Shown here piece by piece: positions 18,643 to 25,886 of a stretch of DNA of 64,000 bases. Source of the stretch: Fodinibacter sp963800505 (GTDB taxonomy: Bacteria; Actinomycetota; Actinomycetes; Actinomycetales; Dermatophilaceae); assembly GCA_963800505.1 (NCBI GenBank), contig CAWDBL010000026.1:62001-126000 (forward strand), in the 5' to 3' direction. Each line of letters begins with the position of its first letter. Position 1 is the first letter of the stretch. Made by a program: the position numbers and the translations under genes. The notes under the pieces were generated by a model. That model did no database searches and was not told where the DNA came from. It saw only the letters and a list, made by a program, of their open reading frames with translations.

Positions 18643-19512
18643 TTGCTCTCCGTCCGTGACGTGCTGACCGCGTCAATCGCAGCAGCCCTCATGGCCTGTG
18701 CCGCTGCCGCGCCGGCTTCCAGCACCCCAGCCTCAGCAGCCGGCTCCGAGTCACCGGTGTCTACGACTGTCACCAGGGGCAGCTCCCTACCCGTGCCGCC
18801 GAAGGTGGTCCCGTGCTCCGCGCCAGCCACTTCGGTGCGCAGCACCACGTACAGCACGTACGCCAAGACTGTGGCGCTGACCATCGACGACGGCCCCAGC
18901 AAGTTCACCCCGCAGATCCTGGCGGTGCTCAAGGCCAAGGGTGTCCACGCCACGTTCTTCGTCACCGGTCGAGCCGCGCGCCGGGACCCGGCCACGCTGC
19001 GCACGATCGTCGCCGCGGGCAACAGGATCGGCAACCACAGCGACACCCACCCGATGAACGTGACCGGCTCCACCCCGAAGGCCTCGTTCGACAAGATGAC
19101 GGCCACGGCGCAGGCGCAGCAACTCGACACGGCGACCAAGTCCATCGTCGCCGCGACCGGGGCCAAGCCGTGCTTCTTCCGCGCACCCGGAGGGCACCAC
19201 TGGACATCCACCACGCTCAAGCTCTCCCGGGCCCGGGGCATGTCAGTGGTCAACTGGCACGCGGACACCCGCGACTGGACGCAGCCCGCGTACAACTCCA
19301 AGACGGCGCAGAACTCCATAGTCGCCCTAGCCACCACCAAGGTGACCAGCGCCCACCCGGTCATCTTGTTCCACGACGGCAAGGAGTCCCCCGAGGCGGA
19401 GTCCAAGGCGTCCTCCAACCGATCCAACACGGTCGCCGCACTCGGCCGGGTCATCGACTACTACATGGCCCGCGGGTACGTGTTCACCGACCCGCTGGGT
19501 CACAAGCTCTAG
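18643..19512 (+). CDS. Secreted polysaccharide (peptidoglycan/chitin-type) deacetylase, NodB/CE4 family
   Basis: The TTG start is favoured because GGAGG (18629-18633) lies 9 nt upstream and gives a signal peptide (MLSVRDVLTASIAAALMAC...). The LMAC could be a weak lipobox, so a lipoprotein is possible. The CE4 motifs are in order: TIDDGP (80-85), with the catalytic-base and metal Asp pair; HSDTH (132-136), metal His; RAPGG (180-184); DTRDW (208-212); and LFHDG (242-246). These predict a metal-dependent N-deacetylase acting outside the membrane on peptidoglycan or a related glycan. A Ser/Thr-rich linker (25-60) separates signal and domain. It stands alone as a transcription unit. The substrate is not deducible. 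Confidence 0.85.
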   Translation: MLSVRDVLTASIAAALMACAAAAPASSTPASAAGSESPVSTTVTRGSSLPVPPKVVPCSAPATSVRSTTYSTYAKTVALTIDDGPSKFTPQILAVLKAKGVHATFFVTGRAARRDPATLRTIVAAGNRIGNHSDTHPMNVTGSTPKASFDKMTATAQAQQLDTATKSIVAATGAKPCFFRAPGGHHWTSTTLKLSRARGMSVVNWHADTRDWTQPAYNSKTAQNSIVALATTKVTSAHPVILFHDGKESPEAESKASSNRSNTVAALGRVIDYYMARGYVFTDPLGHKL

Positions 19513-19851
19513 ATCGCCACCCAGACTCAAAGAGACAGCCTCTTTGGCCAAATGCGCACCGCCGCGCCCTACCAAAACGGGTCTAGGTCGATGATGACTG
19601 GGTCGCACTCCCCGGTCCCATGCACAGGCTTGCGCCACCATTCGGGGCGGCGGTTCCGTTGCCCCACAGTTGACTCCGTGGCGTCGCGAGAACTCGGCAC
19701 CCCACCGGTCGGGTAACGACCGAAACGTCGGTAGACACGATGCGACGGCAGTGGCGGCCGCCCGCGCCTACCCATTGTCCGCCACGGGCGCGGGCTTCAG
19801 GTTCTTAGGCCACGCGGTCAACTTCGATCCCTTTGACTATCGCGAGCCGAG
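19513..19851. other. Intergenic region between convergent deacetylase and ldh genes
   Basis: Apart from the hairpin at its left end I see no supported gene. A minus-strand frame (19569-19775, 68 codons) ends in RRPEWWRKPVHGTGECDPVI..., which has gene-like composition and may be the tail of a decayed gene, but its upstream part is not recognisable. Confidence 0.4.
19528..19546 (+). terminator. Hairpin after the deacetylase gene
   Basis: CAAAGAG (19528-19534) pairs with CTCTTTG (19540-19546) around a 5-nt loop, 15 nt past the stop. There is no clear U-tract, so its terminator activity is uncertain. Confidence 0.35.
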
Positions 19852-20790
19852 CTACAGCCCCAACCTGTGGGCCGTCGCGCGGACCGTCCCCGCCGACTCG
19901 ACCAGCTTGTCGAGCTCATCGGCCGAGAGCGGGGTAGCCAGCACGCGCTGAATGCCTGCCCGCCCGACGACCGACGGCATGGACAGGCACACGTCGCTCA
20001 GCCCATGTACGTCCTCGAGCCGCGACGTGACCGGCAGAACCCGATGCTCATCGTTCAGCACGGCCTCCAAGATGCGCGAGACCGCCAGGCCGACCGCGAG
20101 GCTGGTCGCGCCCTTACCGGCGATGATCTCGTCCGCGGAGCGGACGACCTGCTGATGGATCCGGGCCCGGGCCGCCTCGTCGAGCGGGTTCTCCCCAGCC
20201 GAGCCCCAGTCCTGGACAGGCACCCCGCCGATCGTTGCGGTGGACCACAACGGCACCTCGGAGTCGCCGTGCTCACCGGCGATGTAGGCGTGGACGTTCT
20301 GCACGGCCACCCCGGTGTGTTCGGCGATCAGGAACCGCAGCCGCGAGGAGTCCAGCACCGTCCCCGAGCCGAAGACCCGGTGCGGCGGCAGCCCCGAGAA
20401 CTGCTGGGCGGCATACGTGACCACATCCACCGGGTTGGTCACCACCAGCAGCAGGGCGTTCGGCGCCAGGGCGACCAGCGCCGGGACCAGCTCACGACAC
20501 ATCGCCACGTTCGCAGCGGCCAGGTCCAAGCGGGTCTGGCCCGGCTTCTGCTTCGCGCCGGCCGTGATCACCACGACGTCGGCGTCCCTGCACACCCCCA
20601 GGTCATCGCTTCCGGTGATCTCGGCCATCGGGGTGAACTGCATCCCGTGGTTCAGGTCCAGTACCTCGGCGCGGACCTTGTCGGCATTGAGGTCGAACAA
20701 CGCGAGCTGACGGCACACACCGCGGATCTGGGCCGCGTACGCGATCGCCGTGCCCACCGCGCCCGCCCCGACTACCGCAACCTTTGCCAT
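19852..20790 (-). CDS. ldh: L-lactate dehydrogenase (NAD-dependent)
   Basis: The product interconverts pyruvate and L-lactate with NAD(H) in the cytoplasm. Starting at MAKVAVVGAGAVG gives 312 residues, the usual LDH length; GGTGGG lies just upstream. Features: Rossmann GAGAVG (8-13); substrate loop QKPGQTR (81-87), where Gln in place of Arg favours lactate over malate dehydrogenase activity; VTNPVDV (117-123); and SGTVLDSSRLRF with the substrate Arg. GEHGDSEVPLWS (172-183) holds the catalytic His174. The frame stays open 77 codons further upstream, but that extension has no family character. No partner gene is adjacent; it is convergent with the deacetylase gene. Confidence 0.93.
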   Translation of the reverse strand: MAKVAVVGAGAVGTAIAYAAQIRGVCRQLALFDLNADKVRAEVLDLNHGMQFTPMAEITGSDDLGVCRDADVVVITAGAKQKPGQTRLDLAAANVAMCRELVPALVALAPNALLLVVTNPVDVVTYAAQQFSGLPPHRVFGSGTVLDSSRLRFLIAEHTGVAVQNVHAYIAGEHGDSEVPLWSTATIGGVPVQDWGSAGENPLDEAARARIHQQVVRSADEIIAGKGATSLAVGLAVSRILEAVLNDEHRVLPVTSRLEDVHGLSDVCLSMPSVVGRAGIQRVLATPLSADELDKLVESAGTVRATAHRLGL

Positions 20791-21376
20791 GGCGCCCACC
20801 ATGGCACAGCCCATGGTCTGGGGCCTGCCCACGCTCGTCCGAGGCTCCTCAACGGAGCAGGCACCACCGAGACCCCACAGGTCGACATGCCAGATCAGCG
20901 CCCGACCCGCAAACAGCGCAAGATGGGCCGAACAGACGGCGAAGGGGGGCGCTGTGCGGCTGCTCGTCATCGGCGCCAGGCCGCGGGAGGAGAGGCGGTC
21001 GACAGCCGCGAATTGCAGCACCTATTGGGCGCGCGTGACGGAGGCACTCAAGACAAGGGTGGGCGCTTTGCCTGACGCCTACTCTGGGGGCGTGAGCGAT
21101 GAGGCCGACGGTTTCAGACCCGGCTGGGCTGTCACTGTCCCGCCGCTCGATCGGGGTACCCCGCTGGTGAAGCGGGAGTCCGGGCGTGGCGGCCTGGCTG
21201 GCTGCTGGCGCCGGTCCTCGGCAGGGCCGAGGACCGGATCGGGTGGGAGGTCGATCTCTACCGCCGCCGGGGCGAGGCCGAGATGACGAACCAGGGCCCG
21301 CCCGATGACGAGCAGCAACCAGGCACGCTCGGCCGTGCGGGAGAAGACACTGAGCTGAAGGTCGAAAGGAGAAAGC
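20791..21376 (+). other. 586-bp gene-poor stretch upstream of the DUF480-methyltransferase gene
   Basis: No convincing gene was found. Short fragments in the plus frames (for example around 21185-21290, reading WLLAPVLGRAEDRIGWEVDLYRRRGEAE) look like remnants but match nothing I can name. The right end holds the strong ribosome site of the next gene (AAAGGAGA, 21365-21372). Confidence 0.45.
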
Positions 21377-22588
21377 ATGCCGCCGCTGCCACATCTGGAG
21401 CCCACCGAGCAGCGGGTCCTCGGGGCCTTGCTGGAGAAGCAGGTCACCGTGCCCACCAGCTATCCCCTCACCGTCAACGCGCTGCGCACGGCGTGCAACC
21501 AGAGCACCAGCCGGGACCCGGTCGTCGACTACGACGACCAGACGGTCGAGTCCAGTGCGCGCGCGCTCAAGGGGAAAGAGCTGGTGCGGGTGGTCTGGGA
21601 CGGGCGCGGCCAGCGGACTTTGAAGTTCCACCAGCTCCTCGACGAGGCGCTCGGTCTTGATCCCGGCGAGCGTGCGCTGATCACCGTGCTGCTGCTGCGC
21701 GGCCCACAATCCGCGGGCGAGCTGCGGACCCGCACCGAGCGGCTGCACGGATTTACTGACCGGGCTGCGGTCGAGGACTGCCTGACCGGGCTAGCCTCCC
21801 GGGAGGAGCCGCTCGTCCAGGAACTCGCCCGGCTGCCCGGCTGGCAGGACCCGCGCTGGATCCACCTGCTCGGGCCGGTGGAGCTGCCTTCGCACGCGCA
21901 CGCGGCCTCCGAGGCGGTCGACCTGGAGAGCATCCTCGCCGAGGGGCCGCAGGCTCGTGACGCCAAGGTGAGCGCCGCATACGACTCGCTCGCCGGTGAC
22001 TATGCGACCAGGCTCGCCTCAGATCTCGACGACACACCCTTCGAGCGGTGGCTCCTGGAGCGGGTCGTCGATCTGGCGGGCGGCCACCCCGTGGCGGATG
22101 TCGGCTGCGGCCCCGGCATGATCAGCGCCTACCTGCGCGACCACGGTGCTGCGGTGGTGGGATCGGACCTGAGTGCCGAGATGGTTGCGCAGGCTCGGCG
22201 CGCCCATCGCGACATCACGTTCGAGGTGCGCGACCTGCGGCACCTGATGCGCCCCGTCGATGCGGATGGGTGGGGCGTGGTGCTCGCGTGGTACTCCCTG
22301 GTGCACCTGGCCGCGTCCGAGCTTCGCGAGGCGATCGTCGCCCTCGTTCGCCCACTGCGCCCGGACGGCCACCTGGTGCTCAGCCTGTTCGCCGGTCCAT
22401 CGATCAGGCACGTCGCCGAGCTGTGGGACATCCCGATCGATCTGGACTTCCTCCACCACGACCCAGCCACCGTCATCGCAGCCGCGCAGGCGGCCGGCCT
22501 GACCGACCTGGAGTGGTACCAGCGCGGTGTCGTGCCCAGCGAGGGCGAGCCGGTCCACCGCTTCTACCTCATCGGTCGGCGCCGCTGA
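21377..22588 (+). CDS. DUF480 (YceH-type) domain fused to a class I SAM-dependent methyltransferase
   Basis: The 403-residue protein starts with AAAGGAGA well placed upstream. Residues 1-175 match the DUF480/UPF0502 YceH family: LEPTEQRVLGALLEKQ, TSYPLTVNALRTACNQSTSRDPV and a second winged-helix-like half. Residues about 195-403 are a Rossmann methyltransferase: a YDSLAGDYATR leader, motif I VADVGCGPG (about 239-247), motif II VVGSDLSAEMV, and a later VLAWYSLVHL block. YceH itself has no firmly established activity that I know; its two winged-helix folds suggest nucleic-acid or protein binding. The fusion suggests that the methyltransferase is directed by this module. The target is unknown. 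Confidence 0.85.
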   Translation: MPPLPHLEPTEQRVLGALLEKQVTVPTSYPLTVNALRTACNQSTSRDPVVDYDDQTVESSARALKGKELVRVVWDGRGQRTLKFHQLLDEALGLDPGERALITVLLLRGPQSAGELRTRTERLHGFTDRAAVEDCLTGLASREEPLVQELARLPGWQDPRWIHLLGPVELPSHAHAASEAVDLESILAEGPQARDAKVSAAYDSLAGDYATRLASDLDDTPFERWLLERVVDLAGGHPVADVGCGPGMISAYLRDHGAAVVGSDLSAEMVAQARRAHRDITFEVRDLRHLMRPVDADGWGVVLAWYSLVHLAASELREAIVALVRPLRPDGHLVLSLFAGPSIRHVAELWDIPIDLDFLHHDPATVIAAAQAAGLTDLEWYQRGVVPSEGEPVHRFYLIGRRR

Positions 22589-22795
22589 GCCCAGACAACC
22601 CAGCCTGGAGTCCACGCTGTCAGGAACGGTCTCGGTCGGCGGGCTGCTCCCAAGCGCGGCCCCTTCTGCGGCATCGTCCACAGTGACTACCCACGATGTG
22701 CTGTCGCGAGGTTGCATCCGACCAGGGCCGAGATCGAGCCTGGACAACCCGAAAGAAGTCCGGAGGGTGTCGTCCCTCAGTGGGCGATGACGCAG
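22589..22795. other. Junction segment next to truncated tadC
   Basis: No gene was found. In this stretch the minus-strand frame coming from tadC runs on into sequence that no longer resembles TadC. The recognisable homology ends at about 22796. Confidence 0.5.
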
Positions 22796-23646
22796 CCCGA
22801 TGGCGATCTCTTTGCGGCCGCCGGCCTCCATGAGGGATCGACGGCCCTCCTCGCGGACGTCCTGGGCCTGGGCCCGCAGGACGTCGGCAAGCGGGGTGCC
22901 GCGCTGCACGGCGATGACGACACCGTCGACGAACCGGCGCAGGCTGGCCAGGCCGGTGCGGTCGGCCAGTCCCTGCAGCGCGGTCGGCAGGTTCGCCCCG
23001 GCGCGGGCGTCGGCCAGGCACCGCCGCAGCTCACCGGCCAGCTCGCCGTGCGAGAGCCGGCAGACCCGGTCGAGGGCCCCGACCGCTCCCTCGCCGGCGC
23101 CGACCGCCAGGGCGAGCAGCTCGGCGACGGTGGGGAACTCGGTGAGCATCCGGGCCTCGCGGCGGGCCGCGCGACGCGACAGCAGGTAGTCGGCGCCGGT
23201 GACGCCCACGCCCAGCCCGACCGCGGTGAGCATCACGCACGACGAAGACCCCGGCGTCGCGCAACACCAGCGCCAGCACCCCGGCGACGGCGCCGACGAC
23301 CGCCCCCAGCGCGCCCCACAGCACCTGCTCGGCCCGGAACCGGTCGACGTCAGCCGCCAGACCGGCCCGCAGCTGGCGGCGGCGCACCGACTCAGCCCCG
23401 CCCATGACGCGCTCGACGACGGCACCCAGGTCGCGGACCGCCGGACCGGCCACGACGCCGAAGCGCCCCGCCGGTCGGGCGGCCGTCGTCGAGCAGGCGC
23501 GACGGCCTCGCGGTGTCGCGCAGGTACGGCAGGACCCGCCCGGCAAGCCCGGCACGCCGGTGCCGCGGCAGGCCCAGCCAGACCAGCGCCAGGCCCAACC
23601 CCACCAGGAAGCCGAGCAGCGCACCGCTGCGCGCGAGCCCACTCAC
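22796..23646 (-). pseudogene. tadC: tadC-like type II secretion F-domain protein, two frameshifts and truncated 3' end
   Basis: TadC/GspF-type proteins form the inner-membrane platform of Tad (Flp) pili. The start GTG (23646) overlaps the tadB stop by 4 nt. The product must be read in three frames: MSGLARSGALLGFLVGLGLA to DDGRPTGG; then FGVVAGPAVRDLGAVV to RDAGVFVV; then VMLTAVGLGVGVTGADYLL through EFPTVAELLALAVG, LRRFVDGVV and MEAGGRKEIA. The first break sits at a CCCC run (23466-23469), the second at about 23231-23245; both are consistent with one extra base. Homology stops right after GGRKEIA, where TadC proteins continue with two more membrane helices. So the gene is broken and 3'-truncated, unless the indels are sequence errors. 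Confidence 0.8.
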
Positions 23647-24512
23647 CGCAGCACCCGCTCGTCCTCAGGCAACCTGCCGATGCGCACCATCGCCCAGTAC
23701 GCCACAGCGGTCAGCGCACCCCCCACCAGCAGCACCCCCGCCCCAGCCGCGCTGGAGTAGGCGACCACCGACTCAGGGTTGGTCGACAGCATGGCGAGCA
23801 CGGCCCAGGGCGCAGCCACGGCAAGCCTGGCCGCGTTCACGGTCCACGACTGCCGGGTCTCGAGCTCGGCGCGGGTGCGGGCGTCCTCGCGCAGGAAGCC
23901 CGACAGGGTGCGAAGGAGGTGACCCAGGTCGGTGCCGCCCACCTCGCGGGCGATCCGCAGGCTCTCGACGAGACGGTCGCCCACCGGGTCGCTGAGTCGC
24001 TCCTTGAGGCGGTCGAGCGAGTCGTGGAACCGCCCGCTGAGCCGGTAGTCGTCGGCGAACGCCCGGAACGGCTCGCGCAGCTCCTCCGGCCCGCGCGTGC
24101 CGAGCTGCGACAGCGCCTCGGGCAGCGCCATCCCCGCCCGGACGCCCGAGGTGATGTTGTCGACGGCATCCGGCCACAGGTCACGCAGCCGAGCGCGGCG
24201 GCGCCGGGCACGGGCCCGCACCACGGCCAGCGGGAGGTAGGCGCCCATGGCGGCGAAGCACGCGGCGATCGGCAGCACGCCGACCGTGGCCTGCACCAGC
24301 GCGAGCACGAGGAGAGACGCCACGACGCTCGCAGTGAGCAGGGTTCGCACCGACAGCCCGGCGAACCCCGCCTGCACGATCTCGTCGGAGAGCCGGTCGA
24401 CCGGGCGGGGCCTGCGAACACGCGGCGGCGGTCGCTCCGACGGGACCCAGCAGCTCCACCACACGAGGAACAGGCCGATGCCCAGCAGCAGCCCGAGGAG
24501 CAGGCCGGTCAT
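23643..24512 (-). CDS. tadB: TadB-like type II secretion F-domain membrane protein
   Basis: The 289-residue integral membrane protein has N-terminal helices (TGLLLGLLLGIGLFLVWW), a central cytoplasmic T2SSF domain (about 115-240, with DNITSGVRAGMALPEALSQL and REVGGTDLGHLLRTL), and C-terminal helices. It should form, with TadC, the platform above the CpaF ATPase of a Tad pilus or related secretion machine. Its ATG overlaps the cpaF stop (ATGA), and its own stop overlaps the tadC start, so the three genes are translationally coupled. Confidence 0.88.
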   Translation of the reverse strand: MTGLLLGLLLGIGLFLVWWSCWVPSERPPPRVRRPRPVDRLSDEIVQAGFAGLSVRTLLTASVVASLLVLALVQATVGVLPIAACFAAMGAYLPLAVVRARARRRRARLRDLWPDAVDNITSGVRAGMALPEALSQLGTRGPEELREPFRAFADDYRLSGRFHDSLDRLKERLSDPVGDRLVESLRIAREVGGTDLGHLLRTLSGFLREDARTRAELETRQSWTVNAARLAVAAPWAVLAMLSTNPESVVAYSSAAGAGVLLVGGALTAVAYWAMVRIGRLPEDERVLR

Positions 24513-25741
24513 GCTGCATCCCCTTGGGCGAGCAGTGCGGACAGGTCGTAGCCGGCGCGCTCGAAGCGGTCGGCGTGCGGCGGGAAACCGTCGGCCCGCA
24601 CCAAGGCACCGCCGCGCCGGACGAACAGGTCGGCGATCTCGACGACGTCGCCCTCCACGCGACCGGGGACGGCGGCGACCTCGCGGACCGTGCGCCGCCC
24701 GTCGCGCTCGAGCGCGGCGTGCACGACGATGTCGATCGAGGCGGCTACGGTCGGCACGACGAAGCGGCCCGACACGTTCTCACCGGCGAGCAGCGGCAGC
24801 GTGCACATCTTCGTGACGGCCTCGCGGGCACTGTTGGCGTGGATGGTGCACATGCCCGGCAGACCCGAGTTCAGCGCGATGAGCAGGTCGAGGCTCTCCG
24901 CCTGGCGCACTTCACCGACCACGATGCGCGACGGCCGCATCCGCAGCGCCTCCTTGACCAGCCGGCGCAGCGGGATCTCGCCGGTGCCCTCGAGCGACGG
25001 CTGGCGGCACTGCATCGCCGCGACGTCGCGGTGCGGGATGCGCAGCTCGAAGACTTCTTCGCAGGTGACGATGCGCTCGCGCGCCGGCACCGCCGAGGCC
25101 AGGCAGTTGAGCAGGGTCGTCTTGCCGGCCTGGGTGCCGCCGGCGACCAGCACGTTGAGCCCGGCAGCGACGGACGCCTCCAGGAAGCGGGCCGCCTGCC
25201 TCGTGAGGGTGCCCAGCCGCACCAGGTCGTCCATCGAGTCGGCCTTCACGACGAACTTGCGCACGTTGACGAACCAGTGCTCGCGGGTGATGTCGGGGAT
25301 GACGACATGCAGCCGGCTGCCGTCGGGCAGCACGGCGTCGACGAACGGCGAGCTGAGGTCGACCCGGCGCCCCGACGACTTCAGCATCCGCTCGACGAGG
25401 TCCCTGACCTGGTCGTGCGACAGCAGCGTCGTCGTCAGCTCGGCGACACCGTCGCGGGCGACGAAGACGCGCGAGGGCTCGTTGATCCAGATTTCTTCGA
25501 CCGAGGGATCGTCGAAGTACTGCTGCAGCGGGCCGTAGCCGGCCACGGTGTCCCACACCGTGCGCGACGCGGCGTCGACGTCAGCGATCACCGGCATCCC
25601 ACCCAGCATCGACCGCTCGTCGTAGTCGGCCACCGCCTCACGCACCAGACGGCGAACCTCGCCCTCGTCGCGCGCCGGGTCCAGCCCCGAGCGGCGGATC
25701 AGCTCACGGACCTCGCCCTCGAGCGTCTGGACCGCATCCAC
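24509..25741 (-). CDS. cpaF: CpaF/TadA-type secretion ATPase (VirB11-like)
   Basis: This cytoplasmic ATPase powers Tad pilus assembly. GTG at 25741 follows AAGGGGAG; it gives 410 residues. The N-terminal region contains YGPLQQYFDDPSVEEIWIN. The ATPase core has Walker A GGTQAGKTTLLN, the Asp box VTCEEVFELRIPHRD, Walker B SRIVVGEVRQAE, and the His box GLPGMCTIHANSAREA. It is first in a cpaF-tadB-tadC operon and divergent from the EssC-like gene. Pilin, TadE/F and prepilin peptidase genes are not in the window; they may have been lost with the 3' end of tadC. Confidence 0.92.
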   Translation of the reverse strand: MDAVQTLEGEVRELIRRSGLDPARDEGEVRRLVREAVADYDERSMLGGMPVIADVDAASRTVWDTVAGYGPLQQYFDDPSVEEIWINEPSRVFVARDGVAELTTTLLSHDQVRDLVERMLKSSGRRVDLSSPFVDAVLPDGSRLHVVIPDITREHWFVNVRKFVVKADSMDDLVRLGTLTRQAARFLEASVAAGLNVLVAGGTQAGKTTLLNCLASAVPARERIVTCEEVFELRIPHRDVAAMQCRQPSLEGTGEIPLRRLVKEALRMRPSRIVVGEVRQAESLDLLIALNSGLPGMCTIHANSAREAVTKMCTLPLLAGENVSGRFVVPTVAASIDIVVHAALERDGRRTVREVAAVPGRVEGDVVEIADLFVRRGGALVRADGFPPHADRFERAGYDLSALLAQGDAA

Positions 25742-25874
25742 GACTCCCCTTCCCGTGGCCGGACCCCTCCGCCGGCCACCGATGTCTGCGCATAGCAAAC
25801 CCGAGGTCGCGCCGCCGCGCATCCGCTGGCGCCGGGCCTGTGGATAACTTCTCCGCGGCGTCGGTCCGGCTTCC

Positions 25875-25880
25875 TACGGT
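25875..25880 (+). promoter_or_regulatory. -10 box of a probable leaderless promoter for the EssC-like gene
   Basis: TACGGT (TANNNT type) ends exactly 6 nt before the ATG at 25887, so the transcript would begin at or near the start codon. There is no ribosome-binding sequence between. The same 6-nt spacing recurs at 45179 and 52458. Confidence 0.5.
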
Positions 25881-25886
25881 GGCGCC

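Noticed and set aside
18399..18659. 86-codon frame (GTG with AAGGAG upstream, VFVTRARYPDADVIGTP...)
   Set aside because: It overlaps the deacetylase start, has a low-complexity tail and no recognisable family. It may be a remnant but is not safe as a gene.
19569..19775. Minus-strand 68-codon frame ending EWWRKPVHGTGECDPV...
   Set aside because: The C-terminus looks gene-like, but there is no start context and no recognisable domain; mentioned only as a possible remnant.
19852..21021. Longer lactate dehydrogenase with a 77-residue N-terminal extension
   Set aside because: The extension lacks family character, and MAKVAVVGAGAVG at 20790 gives the normal LDH length.
22019..23425. Single 468-residue minus-strand gene
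   Set aside because: Only its middle is TadC. The start is out of frame with the real N-terminus, and the tail is antisense to the methyltransferase gene.
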